DNA from: Hymenobacter nivis
GTDB taxonomy: Bacteria; Bacteroidota; Bacteroidia; Cytophagales; Hymenobacteraceae
Length of the DNA stretch: 64,000 nt
Assembly (NCBI RefSeq): GCF_006439025.1
Contig: NZ_RCYZ01000001.1
Location: forward strand, 868,001-932,000
Reading direction: 5' to 3'
This document shows, one piece after another, positions 16,868-24,921 of this stretch. Numbering within the stretch: position 1 is the stretch's first letter; every line of letters begins with the position of its first letter. The notes under the pieces are model-generated. The model saw nothing but the letters and a program-made list of their open reading frames with translations, searched no databases and had not been told where the DNA came from. The position numbers and the translations under genes were made by a program.

Positions 16868-19158
16868 GAACCTCGTTCCTTTGCGCCCACTGCCAACATT
16901 TGTTTGGGTGGTTGTTCGTGCTACTCGTGCTGGGCAAGCCTACTGGGCTGGCCGCACAGGGCTTAGACAAGACCATTCTGCTGCAAGGGGTGGGGCCGGT
17001 GCCCTTACCAGTCAAACCGGATATTATCAGCACCACGATTACGCTCACCGAGCAGCCGGAAATCATCCTGACCGCCCCGGTTGAGACGGGCCTGCCAGGC
17101 TCGTCGTTTCAAACAATCGGGCTGGCTACTAGCCGGCTCGGCAAGGGGAAGCTCGTGGTGTTCAGCACGGCGGCCTATTTTCGCCAGCCCCTGGTGCAAA
17201 ATGGCCAAGTACAGAAACTGCTCGTAAACTGCCTCAACTGGGGCAGTAGCGCGCGCCCGAAGCGCGTGCAGGTGTGGGGCGGCGATGGCACGCTACGTAG
17301 TTTTCTGACCCAGCAAGCCGGCGTCAAACTGGTTGGGACCGCCACCGCCCTCGACGTGACGGCAAATGTGTTGCTGCTTAATCAGGAGGTAACCGATACG
17401 CTGCTGCTACGCCCGCTGGAGCAATTTGTCCGGCGGGGGGGCACCCTGCTCTACGGCTTTCCGCCCTCCAGCAACCCCAACGCGCCGGGGCAGCTCAATC
17501 GCCTGCTGGTCCAAGCCGGGATTTGGCAAAGTGCCTATTACACCTTGCAGTACCCCACGGTGCACTTTCTGAGCGCGAGCCCCGCCCCCGCGTACCTGGG
17601 CATGCGCAATATCCTGCACAGCCTGCGCACGCACCACTACCCCACCGTGGGGCCGTGGCAGGGGGGCGAGCTGTTTGGCTACACGCTGGAAACGGCCGTG
17701 GCGCAGTTGGCGCCCACCTCGCCGGTAGTGCAGCAGTTGCGCCACACGGTGTATTACAACTCCGACTCGCTGCTGGTGCCCACCCCGGAACGCCCCCTCG
17801 AGCAAGGCAAAGGCCCACGGTACTTGGCTTACCAGGTGCAGCACCGCCTGCTGGATAAGGAGCTACGTGCCCACCTCCCCCCCACGTACCAGGCCCCCGC
17901 GGCCGCTACCTTTCCCGGGGCCGTACCCGCCGCGGCCCCCCGCCTCACGACGGAGCTGGCGCTGCCGGTGCGCGTGGGCCCGCAGGGACTGCTGGAACCG
18001 CCCCCCGGCTACCGCCGGCCGCACAGTACGGGCCTCTACGTGCCGGCGGGAGAAATCGTGCGTATTTCCTTGTCGGCCGCGGATGCGCACCGGCACCTAG
18101 AGGCCCAGATCGGGGTGCACGATAACGATGCGAGCCACTTGGCCACGCTTACCCGCGAGGCCTTTAACCTGACGCGCCGCTTTGAGCTCACGCAAGGCCA
18201 CACCGATATTTACTCGCCCTACGGCGGGCTGCTGCTACTCAATGTGCCCGATACCTCCACGCTCCACGTGGTGCGCCTGCGCGTGCAAGGCGCGGTGCAA
18301 GCCCCGCGCTTTGAGCGCGGCAAAACCAGCCTGGCCGAGTGGCAGCAGACGATTCGCCACTACCCGGCGCCCTGGGCCGAGCTGGCCAGCGATAACATCA
18401 GCCTGACCGTACCGGCGGCGCGCATCCGCGCGCTCGACAACCCCGAGCAACTGCTGGCCTTCTGGGATGGCGTACTCGCCACCGAAGCCCAACTCGCCGC
18501 CCTGCCCTTGCCCCGGCGCCACCCCGAGCGCCTGATCGTCGACCAACTAGTATCGAGCGGCGCTTACATGTTTACCGACGCGGAAAAGATTGTGGTGCCC
18601 AACGACACGTATGGCTGCCAGAATATGTTGGACGTGAACTACATGCAGCAAAAGGGCTCCTGGGGGCATTTCCACGAGCTCGGGCACCGGCACCAGTTTC
18701 ATGGCATCGACTTCAGCGGGCTCAAGGAAGTCAGCGTCAATCTCTATACCCTGTACGTGTTTGATAAGTTGTTGCACAAAGGCCTCTATCAAGAGTTTGG
18801 CCCGAAAAGCCGGCAGCAGGTAGCCGAAGAAGTAACGCGTTACCTCGACGATGCCCCTTCTTTTGAAAAGTGGCAGGCCAATTCGTCCCTGGCCTTGTGC
18901 ATGTACCTCCAACTAATCAGTTCCTTCGGTTGGGGGCCTATCGAGCAGGTGTATCGGCAGTACCGGCAACTGCCGCGCAGCCAATACCCCGCCACCGAAG
19001 CGGCCAAGCGCGACTACTGGTTTTCGGCTATCTGCGCCGCTACCCGCCACAATTTAGGACCCTTTTTTAAGTTATGGCGGGTGCCCATTAGTCCGGAAGC
19101 AGAGAAGGCTGCCGCCGCCTACCCTAGTTGGCTGCCCCCAGAAATGCAACCTAAATAG
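16831..19158 (+). CDS. M60-like (enhancin/TCAF-type) secreted metallopeptidase
   Basis: The 775-residue protein has no in-frame ATG near its start. The frame opens after a stop at 16819-16821, and TTG 16831 gives a basic n-region and hydrophobic core (LFGWLFVLLVLGKPTGLAAQ). Residues about 60-260 look like the GATase1-like region that precedes M60 domains (GKGKLVVFSTAAYF, LLVNCLNW, FVRRGGTLLYGFPP). The M60-like domain holds HFHELGHRHQ (zinc site His615, Glu616, His619) with Glu633 in GLKEVSVN as the likely third ligand. M60 enzymes cut glycoproteins such as mucins; the target here is unknown. The gene contains only one GGGCCC in 2.3 kb, unlike its neighbours, suggesting recent acquisition. Confidence 0.78.
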   Translation: MRKNLPHRPFLLRTSFLCAHCQHLFGWLFVLLVLGKPTGLAAQGLDKTILLQGVGPVPLPVKPDIISTTITLTEQPEIILTAPVETGLPGSSFQTIGLATSRLGKGKLVVFSTAAYFRQPLVQNGQVQKLLVNCLNWGSSARPKRVQVWGGDGTLRSFLTQQAGVKLVGTATALDVTANVLLLNQEVTDTLLLRPLEQFVRRGGTLLYGFPPSSNPNAPGQLNRLLVQAGIWQSAYYTLQYPTVHFLSASPAPAYLGMRNILHSLRTHHYPTVGPWQGGELFGYTLETAVAQLAPTSPVVQQLRHTVYYNSDSLLVPTPERPLEQGKGPRYLAYQVQHRLLDKELRAHLPPTYQAPAAATFPGAVPAAAPRLTTELALPVRVGPQGLLEPPPGYRRPHSTGLYVPAGEIVRISLSAADAHRHLEAQIGVHDNDASHLATLTREAFNLTRRFELTQGHTDIYSPYGGLLLLNVPDTSTLHVVRLRVQGAVQAPRFERGKTSLAEWQQTIRHYPAPWAELASDNISLTVPAARIRALDNPEQLLAFWDGVLATEAQLAALPLPRRHPERLIVDQLVSSGAYMFTDAEKIVVPNDTYGCQNMLDVNYMQQKGSWGHFHELGHRHQFHGIDFSGLKEVSVNLYTLYVFDKLLHKGLYQEFGPKSRQQVAEEVTRYLDDAPSFEKWQANSSLALCMYLQLISSFGWGPIEQVYRQYRQLPRSQYPATEAAKRDYWFSAICAATRHNLGPFFKLWRVPISPEAEKAAAAYPSWLPPEMQPK

Positions 19159-19282
19159 GTGCAACGGGTTGTTATCAAGCCTCTCATTGTCTAGTCATGG
19201 CCGTTGTTTGAACGATTTTACACACTGCAAACGGTCTTTCACAACACGTAAAACCACTCGGGCAAAGCCCCCCACATCCCCC

Positions 19283-19405
19283 CTAAAACTTATACCGCAA
19301 CTGCGCCTTCACTTCGCTGCGCACGGGGCCCCCAATGGTTTTCAGGCCGGTGCCAATAGTGGCTTGATGGCAGTAACAGGTTTCGGCGCAGCGCAGCCAC
19401 AGCGT
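19283..19405 (-). pseudogene. 3' fragment of the helix-hairpin-helix outer-membrane gene
   Basis: The minus strand encodes a tail reading TLWLRCAETCYCHQAT then SEVKAQLRYKF and a TAG stop. The intact gene at 21017-23122 ends TLWLRYAETRYRHQAT...SEVKAQLRYKF, also with TAG. DNA identity looks high (roughly 85-90% by eye) across about 120 bases and includes the stop. Everything upstream of this tail is missing, so this is a truncated duplicate. It abuts directly the next fragment. Confidence 0.8.
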
Positions 19406-19409
19406 GGGA

Positions 19410-19532
19410 ACCATCAAAACCACCGACGCCTGGCAGTACCCGCTGGATTTAGGGCCCTTAGCGGCAGGCGTGTACTCGCTGCGCGTGGCCCTGCCCGCGG
19501 GGCCCCTGGTGCTCAAGGTAGTGCGGCAGTAG
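19410..19532 (+). pseudogene. 3' fragment of a T9SS sorting domain
   Basis: The plus strand encodes KTTDAWQYPLDLGPLAAGVY and then SLRVALPAGPLVLKVVRQ with a TAG stop. The intact reprolysin-like gene ends KTTDTWQYPLDLGPLAAGVY, ALRVALPAGPLVLKVVRQ, TAG (to 16631). About 120 bases match with mostly silent differences; similarity stops at the stop codon. There is no start codon or upstream protein, so it cannot be functional alone. Confidence 0.8.
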
Positions 19533-19695
19533 CTGATGATTTAATTACTAGGTTTTAAGCCAATCCTGATTAACAGGACATCTTTGGGAACTGACGCTGG
19601 CCAAATATCCGCGGCCAACAACAATGCCTATCGTTCATTCGGTAGGACTACTAGATTTTTGTCTACTGCTTTGAATTAGCTCACGGGTTTGCATT
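19533..19695. other. Spacer before the DUF5694-like gene
   Basis: About 160 bases, moderately AT-rich, with no ORF or strong hairpin. It should carry the promoter of the following gene, but I see only a weak -7-like CATCTTTG near 19580. Together with 19159-19282, which also holds nothing recognisable, it flanks the two pseudogene fragments. Confidence 0.4.
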
Positions 19696-20961
19696 ATGCC
19701 TTTTTTCTACAAAACCCTGCCCGCTGCTCTTAGCTACGCGGCGCAGGGCTTCGGCCGCCTGCGCTTACCGCAAATCATTCGTTGCGGACCGTACGCGGCG
19801 GGCAATGGCGCTGTTGGCCTCGGGTTATTAGTCGGGGCCCTCTTGGGCCTGTCTGCCTGCAAGGCAAACCAAGCGGGGGCCGCAGCTCCCGGGGCTCGGC
19901 CCGCAACGGCTCAACTGCCGCCGTTCGACCCGGCGGGGGCCAAGCAAAAATTGGCCATTGCCCCAACCAAAGTGATGATTTTTGGTCTTGGCCACCTCGA
20001 TACTGCGCCGGCGACGTTTCAAGTCAGTTGGCTGGAACCTGTTTTGTGCCGCCTACGGGCCTACAAGCCGGACATTATCCTGACGGAGGCCATGCCCGGC
20101 GAGCAAGTCATGGGCTTAGAGGCGTACGCGGCTTACCACGGCGATGCGGGCAAGTACGCTGGCCCAACCTTGCAAATGGCGAAAGCGGCCCAAGCCGACC
20201 TGCACCTAACCGCTGCTCAAGCACTGGTGCAGGCCAATGAATTATGCAAAAAAGGCGACCTGACCGCAGCGGAACGGCGGCGTCTGGCGGGCTTATTTGT
20301 CGCGGCGGCCGAACCGTTGTCCGCCGCCGTTCAGTGGCTGCGCTTGCCGGCGGCGGAGCGCATCGGGGCCGATGGCATTTCCCCGGCCCTGGCTAAACAG
20401 GTCACCCTTTGGGCCGGTCTGCGCAACGAAATGGCCTCGGTGGCGGCTCGCCTGGCCGCGGACCTCGGGCTGGAGCGGGTGTACGGGGCTGGGGACCACC
20501 TCAGCGACGTTGCCCAACCAGACTTTGCGGCGTTCAAGGCCGCCGTCGCCGCCGAGCCCGGCCAAGTGGACTTGTTCAACCACAACACACCCACATTTCG
20601 GGCAATACCGGAGGAAGCCATGAAGCTCGCCACGGCCGCGGAAGTCATGCCCGTCCTAAAGTGGAAAAACTCCCCGCGCTTCGCCGCGCTGGACGCCGAT
20701 GCCCAGTGGCTGTCGATGGGCCGCAGCGAGAAGATGGGCCGCGTGGGCCGGCAGCGGCTAGCCGCGTGGGAAGCCCAAAACCTGCGCATGGCCGTGGCCA
20801 TCCGTGAGGCCACGGCGCCGATTGCGGGCGGCCGGGCCCTCCTCATCGTAGGCGCATCGCACAAGCCATTTGTGGAGGCTTACCTGCGCACCTTCGCCGA
20901 TGTAGAGCTGGTTTCTGTTCCGGCCCTGCTGGAGTCAAAACCTACTGGCTGCACGGAATAG
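19696..20961 (+). CDS. DUF5694 / TraB-like predicted lipoprotein
   Basis: The 421-residue protein has an unusually long 37-residue n-region before a hydrophobic core and lipobox (VGALLGLSACKANQ). The mature part opens APTKVMIFGLGHLDTAP and continues with RLRAYKPDIILTEAMPGEQV. This arrangement (a GxxHLD-type first strand, then 'P-x-I-I-x-x-E') fits DUF5694 and the broader TraB/GumN fold. The end (ALLIVGASHKPFVEAYL) holds a second conserved 'G-x-S-H' segment. TraB-type proteins are proposed metalloproteases or regulators, but the activity of this group is unproven. It has few GGGCCC sites and lies between the pseudogene scar and the HHH outer-membrane gene, which converges on it. Confidence 0.65.
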   Translation: MPFFYKTLPAALSYAAQGFGRLRLPQIIRCGPYAAGNGAVGLGLLVGALLGLSACKANQAGAAAPGARPATAQLPPFDPAGAKQKLAIAPTKVMIFGLGHLDTAPATFQVSWLEPVLCRLRAYKPDIILTEAMPGEQVMGLEAYAAYHGDAGKYAGPTLQMAKAAQADLHLTAAQALVQANELCKKGDLTAAERRRLAGLFVAAAEPLSAAVQWLRLPAAERIGADGISPALAKQVTLWAGLRNEMASVAARLAADLGLERVYGAGDHLSDVAQPDFAAFKAAVAAEPGQVDLFNHNTPTFRAIPEEAMKLATAAEVMPVLKWKNSPRFAALDADAQWLSMGRSEKMGRVGRQRLAAWEAQNLRMAVAIREATAPIAGGRALLIVGASHKPFVEAYLRTFADVELVSVPALLESKPTGCTE

Positions 20962-21016
20962 CGAGACCAAGCAATTTTTCAATCTTCAGACTAATAAGTA
21001 GTTATTTTCAAAAACA

Positions 21017-23122
21017 CTAAAATTTGTAGCGCAGCTGCGCCTTCACCTCGCTGCGCATGGGGCCCCCAATGGCCTCCAGGCCGGTGCCGACGGTGGCCTG
21101 GTGGCGGTAGCGGGTTTCGGCGTAGCGCAGCCACAGCGTGAGGGCCTTGCCCAGGCGGATTTCGGCCAGCGCGTAGGCCCGCGTGCCCTGCCCGTAGAGG
21201 GCCGGCACCGACACGGCCAGCCACACGTCCGACTCGTACACGTACTGGCGCACGTCGTAGTTGTCGGCGTCGAACACGGCGTAGCGGGCCGTCAGCTTCA
21301 GGGCCCTCCCGAAGCGGTAGGCCATGTCCTGGGCCAGCACGTAGCCGGCGCGCCAGGGCTGGCCGTCGTCGAGGCGCAGGCGCGAGGCTTGCAGGCGGGT
21401 GCGCACTTCCAGGGCTGGGCTGAGGGCGCTGGCGTAGTACAGCAGCAGGCTCTGCTGCAAGTAGTTGCCGGGCAGCGGCACCGGGAAGTCGGAGCTCGTG
21501 GGCAGGTTGCGCGGCTTGAGGCGCTGGCGCAGCTGGGCCAAGAGGATGGTGGTTTTGCTGGGCGTGTAGGCCAGGCGCAGCAGCGCGTCGTGGCCGCGGC
21601 TGGGGGCCCCCACGCGGTAGCGCAGCCAGGGGAAGCTGAATTGGTCGTAGTAAGTGGCAATTTCCCAGCGGGCGGCGGGCCGGATTTTCAGCCCGAAGTA
21701 CACGCCACTCTCGTTGATGTTGCGGTAGTTTTCGCCGAACGCGTTGCCGTAGAGCGAGTGGAAATCGGCGGGGTAGTGGCGCACCAGCACGGCCGCGTCC
21801 ACGGCGGGCCCGAGGCTGGCGAGCAGACCGTTCACGGTGCCCAGGGCCCCGCTCGAGGTGCGCGCCGTTTCGCCAAACAGCAGCAAGTTGCGCCACACGT
21901 AGCTGTAGTGCAGGCCCAGGGCCAGGTTGTTCTTCCCGCTGAATTCGAAGAGGTTATACGGTTCGGGGCGCTTCAGCAACGCCGTGCCGTAGTGCGTGCC
22001 CACAGCACTGAGGCCCACGGCCAAGTCGCCGTTGGCGCTGGCGTAGCCGAGGTGGCCGCCGCCCACGGTTTCGGCCAGGCGGTGGCGGTTGGCCAGCTCG
22101 GTGGCCGTGCGGTGCAGGCCGGTGTAAATCAGGCCCGAGCTGTACTCGTCGTACTCGGCCAGCGAGTCCTGGGTTTGGCGCAGGTTGGCGTCGGCGTTGC
22201 GGTGCGAGGCAAAGGCCGTGGCCTCCCACCGGGGCCCCAGCTGGTAGGTGGCGGCCCCGCCCCGGAAGAAGGAGTTTTCCAGCAGCCCTGCGTAGGGCCG
22301 CACGCCCACCGACGAGCGCCGCACGGTGGTAATCACCTCCGCGCCCTTGCCCACCGCGAAGCCCGACGAGAGCAGCAGCCCCTGCCCGAACTGCAGCTGG
22401 TAGTCGCCCAGGGCAATGGTTTTCCAGCGGCCGCGCGCTTGCAGCACCAGGTGCGCCGAGAAGTAATCAAACCCCACCCGGCCCTGGCCCGGCTGCCAGG
22501 CCCAGGGCTCGCCGGCGTCTTTTTCGAGCGAAAACCCAACGCTAAAATCTTGGCTGTGGCTGGCCCGGTAGCGCACGGCCAGCTTCTCGGGGCCGCCGAG
22601 GTAACGCAGCGTGGGCCGCCCCTGGTAGAGCGTGGGCGTGGTGTAGCCCTGGCGGGTTTGCAGCACCCGCTCGTAGCGCAGCAGCGCGTAATTGTTGTCT
22701 TCGTGCAAAATGCGCTGCCACAAGGGGCCCCGGGCGGCGCGGCCGTCGCCCCCGGCCACCGCCACAAACGGCAGGATGCGCGTGATGGTGCGCAGGTCAA
22801 ACCCCTCGATGCTTTGCAACTCGTACACACTCAGCAGCAGGCCGTTGGCCTCGCGGTGGCGCAGTAGGTTGGTAATCTGCGTTTCGGACAGCAGCAGCAG
22901 GGCGCGCAGGTCTTCGCGGGTAGCGGCGTTGAGGTTGACCGGGGCCTGGTAGTAGTTGAGCAGCGTTTCGTAAATGTCCTCCACCGGCACTTGGTCGCTC
23001 TGGATTTCGGCAAACAGCTCCTGCGTCAGCCGGTCGAGGTCGGGCGGGCGGCGCGGGTAGTCCTGGGCACGGGCGGCCCCGGCCAGCAGCGCCAGCGCCG
23101 CGGCTACAATCCAGGTTTTCAT
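21017..23122 (-). CDS. Outer-membrane beta-barrel protein with N-terminal helix-hairpin-helix
   Basis: The 701-residue protein has a signal peptide (MKTWIVAAALALLAGAARAQ). A ComEA-like helix-hairpin-helix region lies at about residues 55-125 (VNLNAATREDLRALLLLSETQITNLLRHRE; YELQSIEGFD). The rest consists of amphipathic beta strands typical of a large outer-membrane barrel and ends in Phe (VKAQLRYKF), a usual barrel-assembly signal. HHH-plus-barrel proteins are widespread in Bacteroidota; the HHH may act in the periplasm. Function is unproven. The start codon overlaps the stop of the upstream gene by four bases (ATGA), so the two are translationally coupled. A 3' copy of this gene survives at 19283-19405. 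Confidence 0.75.
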   Translation of the reverse strand: MKTWIVAAALALLAGAARAQDYPRRPPDLDRLTQELFAEIQSDQVPVEDIYETLLNYYQAPVNLNAATREDLRALLLLSETQITNLLRHREANGLLLSVYELQSIEGFDLRTITRILPFVAVAGGDGRAARGPLWQRILHEDNNYALLRYERVLQTRQGYTTPTLYQGRPTLRYLGGPEKLAVRYRASHSQDFSVGFSLEKDAGEPWAWQPGQGRVGFDYFSAHLVLQARGRWKTIALGDYQLQFGQGLLLSSGFAVGKGAEVITTVRRSSVGVRPYAGLLENSFFRGGAATYQLGPRWEATAFASHRNADANLRQTQDSLAEYDEYSSGLIYTGLHRTATELANRHRLAETVGGGHLGYASANGDLAVGLSAVGTHYGTALLKRPEPYNLFEFSGKNNLALGLHYSYVWRNLLLFGETARTSSGALGTVNGLLASLGPAVDAAVLVRHYPADFHSLYGNAFGENYRNINESGVYFGLKIRPAARWEIATYYDQFSFPWLRYRVGAPSRGHDALLRLAYTPSKTTILLAQLRQRLKPRNLPTSSDFPVPLPGNYLQQSLLLYYASALSPALEVRTRLQASRLRLDDGQPWRAGYVLAQDMAYRFGRALKLTARYAVFDADNYDVRQYVYESDVWLAVSVPALYGQGTRAYALAEIRLGKALTLWLRYAETRYRHQATVGTGLEAIGGPMRSEVKAQLRYKF

Positions 23123-24054
23123 TTTTTAGGGCCCCAGGTTTTCGTCACGCTCAAGTGCTGGCTGAAGCCGAGCACCGATTGGAACGCCGCGGCGTAGTCC
23201 AGCCCAAAGTCGCGCAGCCGCACCCCAATTCCGGCGCTAACTTCTTCGTTCAGCGAAGCCACGCCCACGCGGGCGGCCAGGGCCCCCACCGGCCGGTACT
23301 CCACCCCAGCTTTGAAGTTGGCGGGGCGCTCCACGTCCTTCTCGGTTTCGAGGGCCAGCAGCACCTGCGCCGTGGGCCGGTAGGCCAGGCCGGCCCGCAA
23401 CACGGTGGGCACCCGCTCGTCCTGGTAGCTGGCCAGGCGCGCCTGGCCCAGGTTGTAGCCGTGCACACCGAGGGTGAGCTTGCCCGGCAGCACCTCGATT
23501 TGCCCGCCCAACGAAGCCAGCGCCACGCGCCGGCTGCCCAGCCCTTCAATGCTGATTTGCAGCATTTCCAGGCGCCCGCCCACGCTGATTTGGCCTAGCC
23601 GGTAGCCATAGCCCAGGCCCACCCGCGTCTCGTTGTAAAGCTGCCCGCCGAAGCGCTGCGCCTCGAAAGCCACCACGCCGCGGCGGGCCCAGCCGGCCGC
23701 GGGGGCCCCAGCCGGGGCTGCTACCGGTGCCGCGCCGGGCTCCTCGGCGACCGTTTCGGGGCCCCGGGGGCTCCCCAGTGGCAGCGCCACCACGGCCGCA
23801 ACCACGTTGAGGGCGGCGCTGAAGTAGCGGTTTTGAGCATAGAAACCGACCGTGGGCCGGGCCAGGCTGCCCAGACCGGCGGGGTTGTTGGCCACGGCCC
23901 AGGCGTCACCGTCAAGAGCCACGGAAGCGTTGCCGAGGGCGGCGGCGCGGGCCCCGCGCACGCCCGGGCCGTTGCCCTGCGCCTGCGCAGCAGGAGCCCC
24001 GACCCACCCTATTGAAACCCCTAATAATACAAGTATAAGTAGCCGTTGGGGCAT
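23119..24054 (-). CDS. Outer-membrane beta-barrel protein, PorV/PorQ-like
   Basis: The 311-residue protein starts at ATG 24054 (MPQRLLILVLLGVSIGWVGA), a signal peptide; the longer upstream frame adds no plausible sequence. The mature N-terminus (GVRGARAAALGNASVALDGD, then AWAVANNPAGLGSL) is the conserved opening of FadL-like 14-strand barrels of the PorV/PorQ/UPF0164 type in Bacteroidota. Repeated beta strands follow (VGLGYGYRLGQISVGGRLEML; LALETEKDVERPANFKAGVEY). Some relatives work with type IX secretion, but most are of unknown role. It is first in a two-gene operon and overlaps the HHH barrel gene by ATGA, so the two proteins may be needed in a fixed ratio. Confidence 0.75.
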   Translation of the reverse strand: MPQRLLILVLLGVSIGWVGAPAAQAQGNGPGVRGARAAALGNASVALDGDAWAVANNPAGLGSLARPTVGFYAQNRYFSAALNVVAAVVALPLGSPRGPETVAEEPGAAPVAAPAGAPAAGWARRGVVAFEAQRFGGQLYNETRVGLGYGYRLGQISVGGRLEMLQISIEGLGSRRVALASLGGQIEVLPGKLTLGVHGYNLGQARLASYQDERVPTVLRAGLAYRPTAQVLLALETEKDVERPANFKAGVEYRPVGALAARVGVASLNEEVSAGIGVRLRDFGLDYAAAFQSVLGFSQHLSVTKTWGPKK

Positions 24055-24176
24055 ATAATAACTGATATGGATAGTTAGGGTACAAGATAGGGCCCCTGGT
24101 GCAAACGCGCGGACCAAGCCTCCGCGCCGCGCCCGTTCCGGCCGCGTATCGCGCCGGTTGCCGAACTTGCTTTCCC

Positions 24177-24911
24177 ATGCCCCGCTTCCCCGCTGTGGCC
24201 CCGCGCCACGAAACCGTCTTTCACCAGGGCCAGCCGCTCAATTACACGCTCGTGTTTCGGGCGCGGCGCACCATTGGCTTCGCCGTGCGGCCCGACGGCA
24301 GCGTGCACGTATCGGCCCCGGCCGGGGTGCCGGCCGATTGGGTGGCGGCGCAGGTGCTGAAACGGGCCGACTGGATCCGGCAGCACCTGGCCGACTTCGC
24401 CCGCCGCACGCCGCCCGTGCCCGCCCGTCGCTACCACGCCGGGTCGTCGCACCACTACCTGGGGCGGCCCCTGGCCCTGCGCCTGGCCGAGGGGCCCCGG
24501 CCCGCCGTGGCCGTGGCCGGCAACGAGCTGGTCATCACCTACCCCGCGCCGCACGCGCCCGCCCGCACCGAGGCTGTGCTCCTGGCTTGGTACGCCCGGC
24601 AGGCCCCAGCGCTATTTGCCGAATCGCTGGCCCGCGTGTGGCCCGCGTTCGAAGGGCTGAATTTGCCCCGGCCCACGCTATTCGTGCGCCACATGCGCAC
24701 GCGCTGGGGCAGCTGCACGCCCACCACGGCCCGCATCCGCCTCACCCCCGACCTGGTGCGCGCCACCCCCGGCTGCCTCGATTACGTGCTGTTGCACGAG
24801 TGCTGCCACCTCAAAGTGCCCGACCACTCGCCCGCCTTCTACGCCCTGCAATCCCGCCTCCTCCCCGACTGGGAGCTATGGAAACAGCGGCTAAATGCGC
24901 TACCGAAGTAG
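24177..24911 (+). CDS. YgjP-like (DUF45) metallopeptidase
   Basis: The 244-residue protein has no signal peptide. The N-terminal half has the beta-rich YgjP pattern (LNYTLVFRARRTIGFAVRPDGSVHVSAPAGVP, which breaks naturally at the turn). The C-terminal half has the diagnostic RWGSCTPTTARIRLTPDLV followed by the zinc site VLLHECCHLK (His207, Glu208, His211) and the third ligand in DHSPAFY. The length is normal for the family. Members act in the cytoplasm; their substrates are poorly known, though some are linked to phosphate metabolism or accompany restriction systems. Here it lies 10 bases from the end of a convergent HsdR_N-type gene. ATG 24177 is chosen because it aligns with the family start. 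Confidence 0.85.
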   Translation: MPRFPAVAPRHETVFHQGQPLNYTLVFRARRTIGFAVRPDGSVHVSAPAGVPADWVAAQVLKRADWIRQHLADFARRTPPVPARRYHAGSSHHYLGRPLALRLAEGPRPAVAVAGNELVITYPAPHAPARTEAVLLAWYARQAPALFAESLARVWPAFEGLNLPRPTLFVRHMRTRWGSCTPTTARIRLTPDLVRATPGCLDYVLLHECCHLKVPDHSPAFYALQSRLLPDWELWKQRLNALPK

Positions 24912-24921
24912 CCCACGGCCG

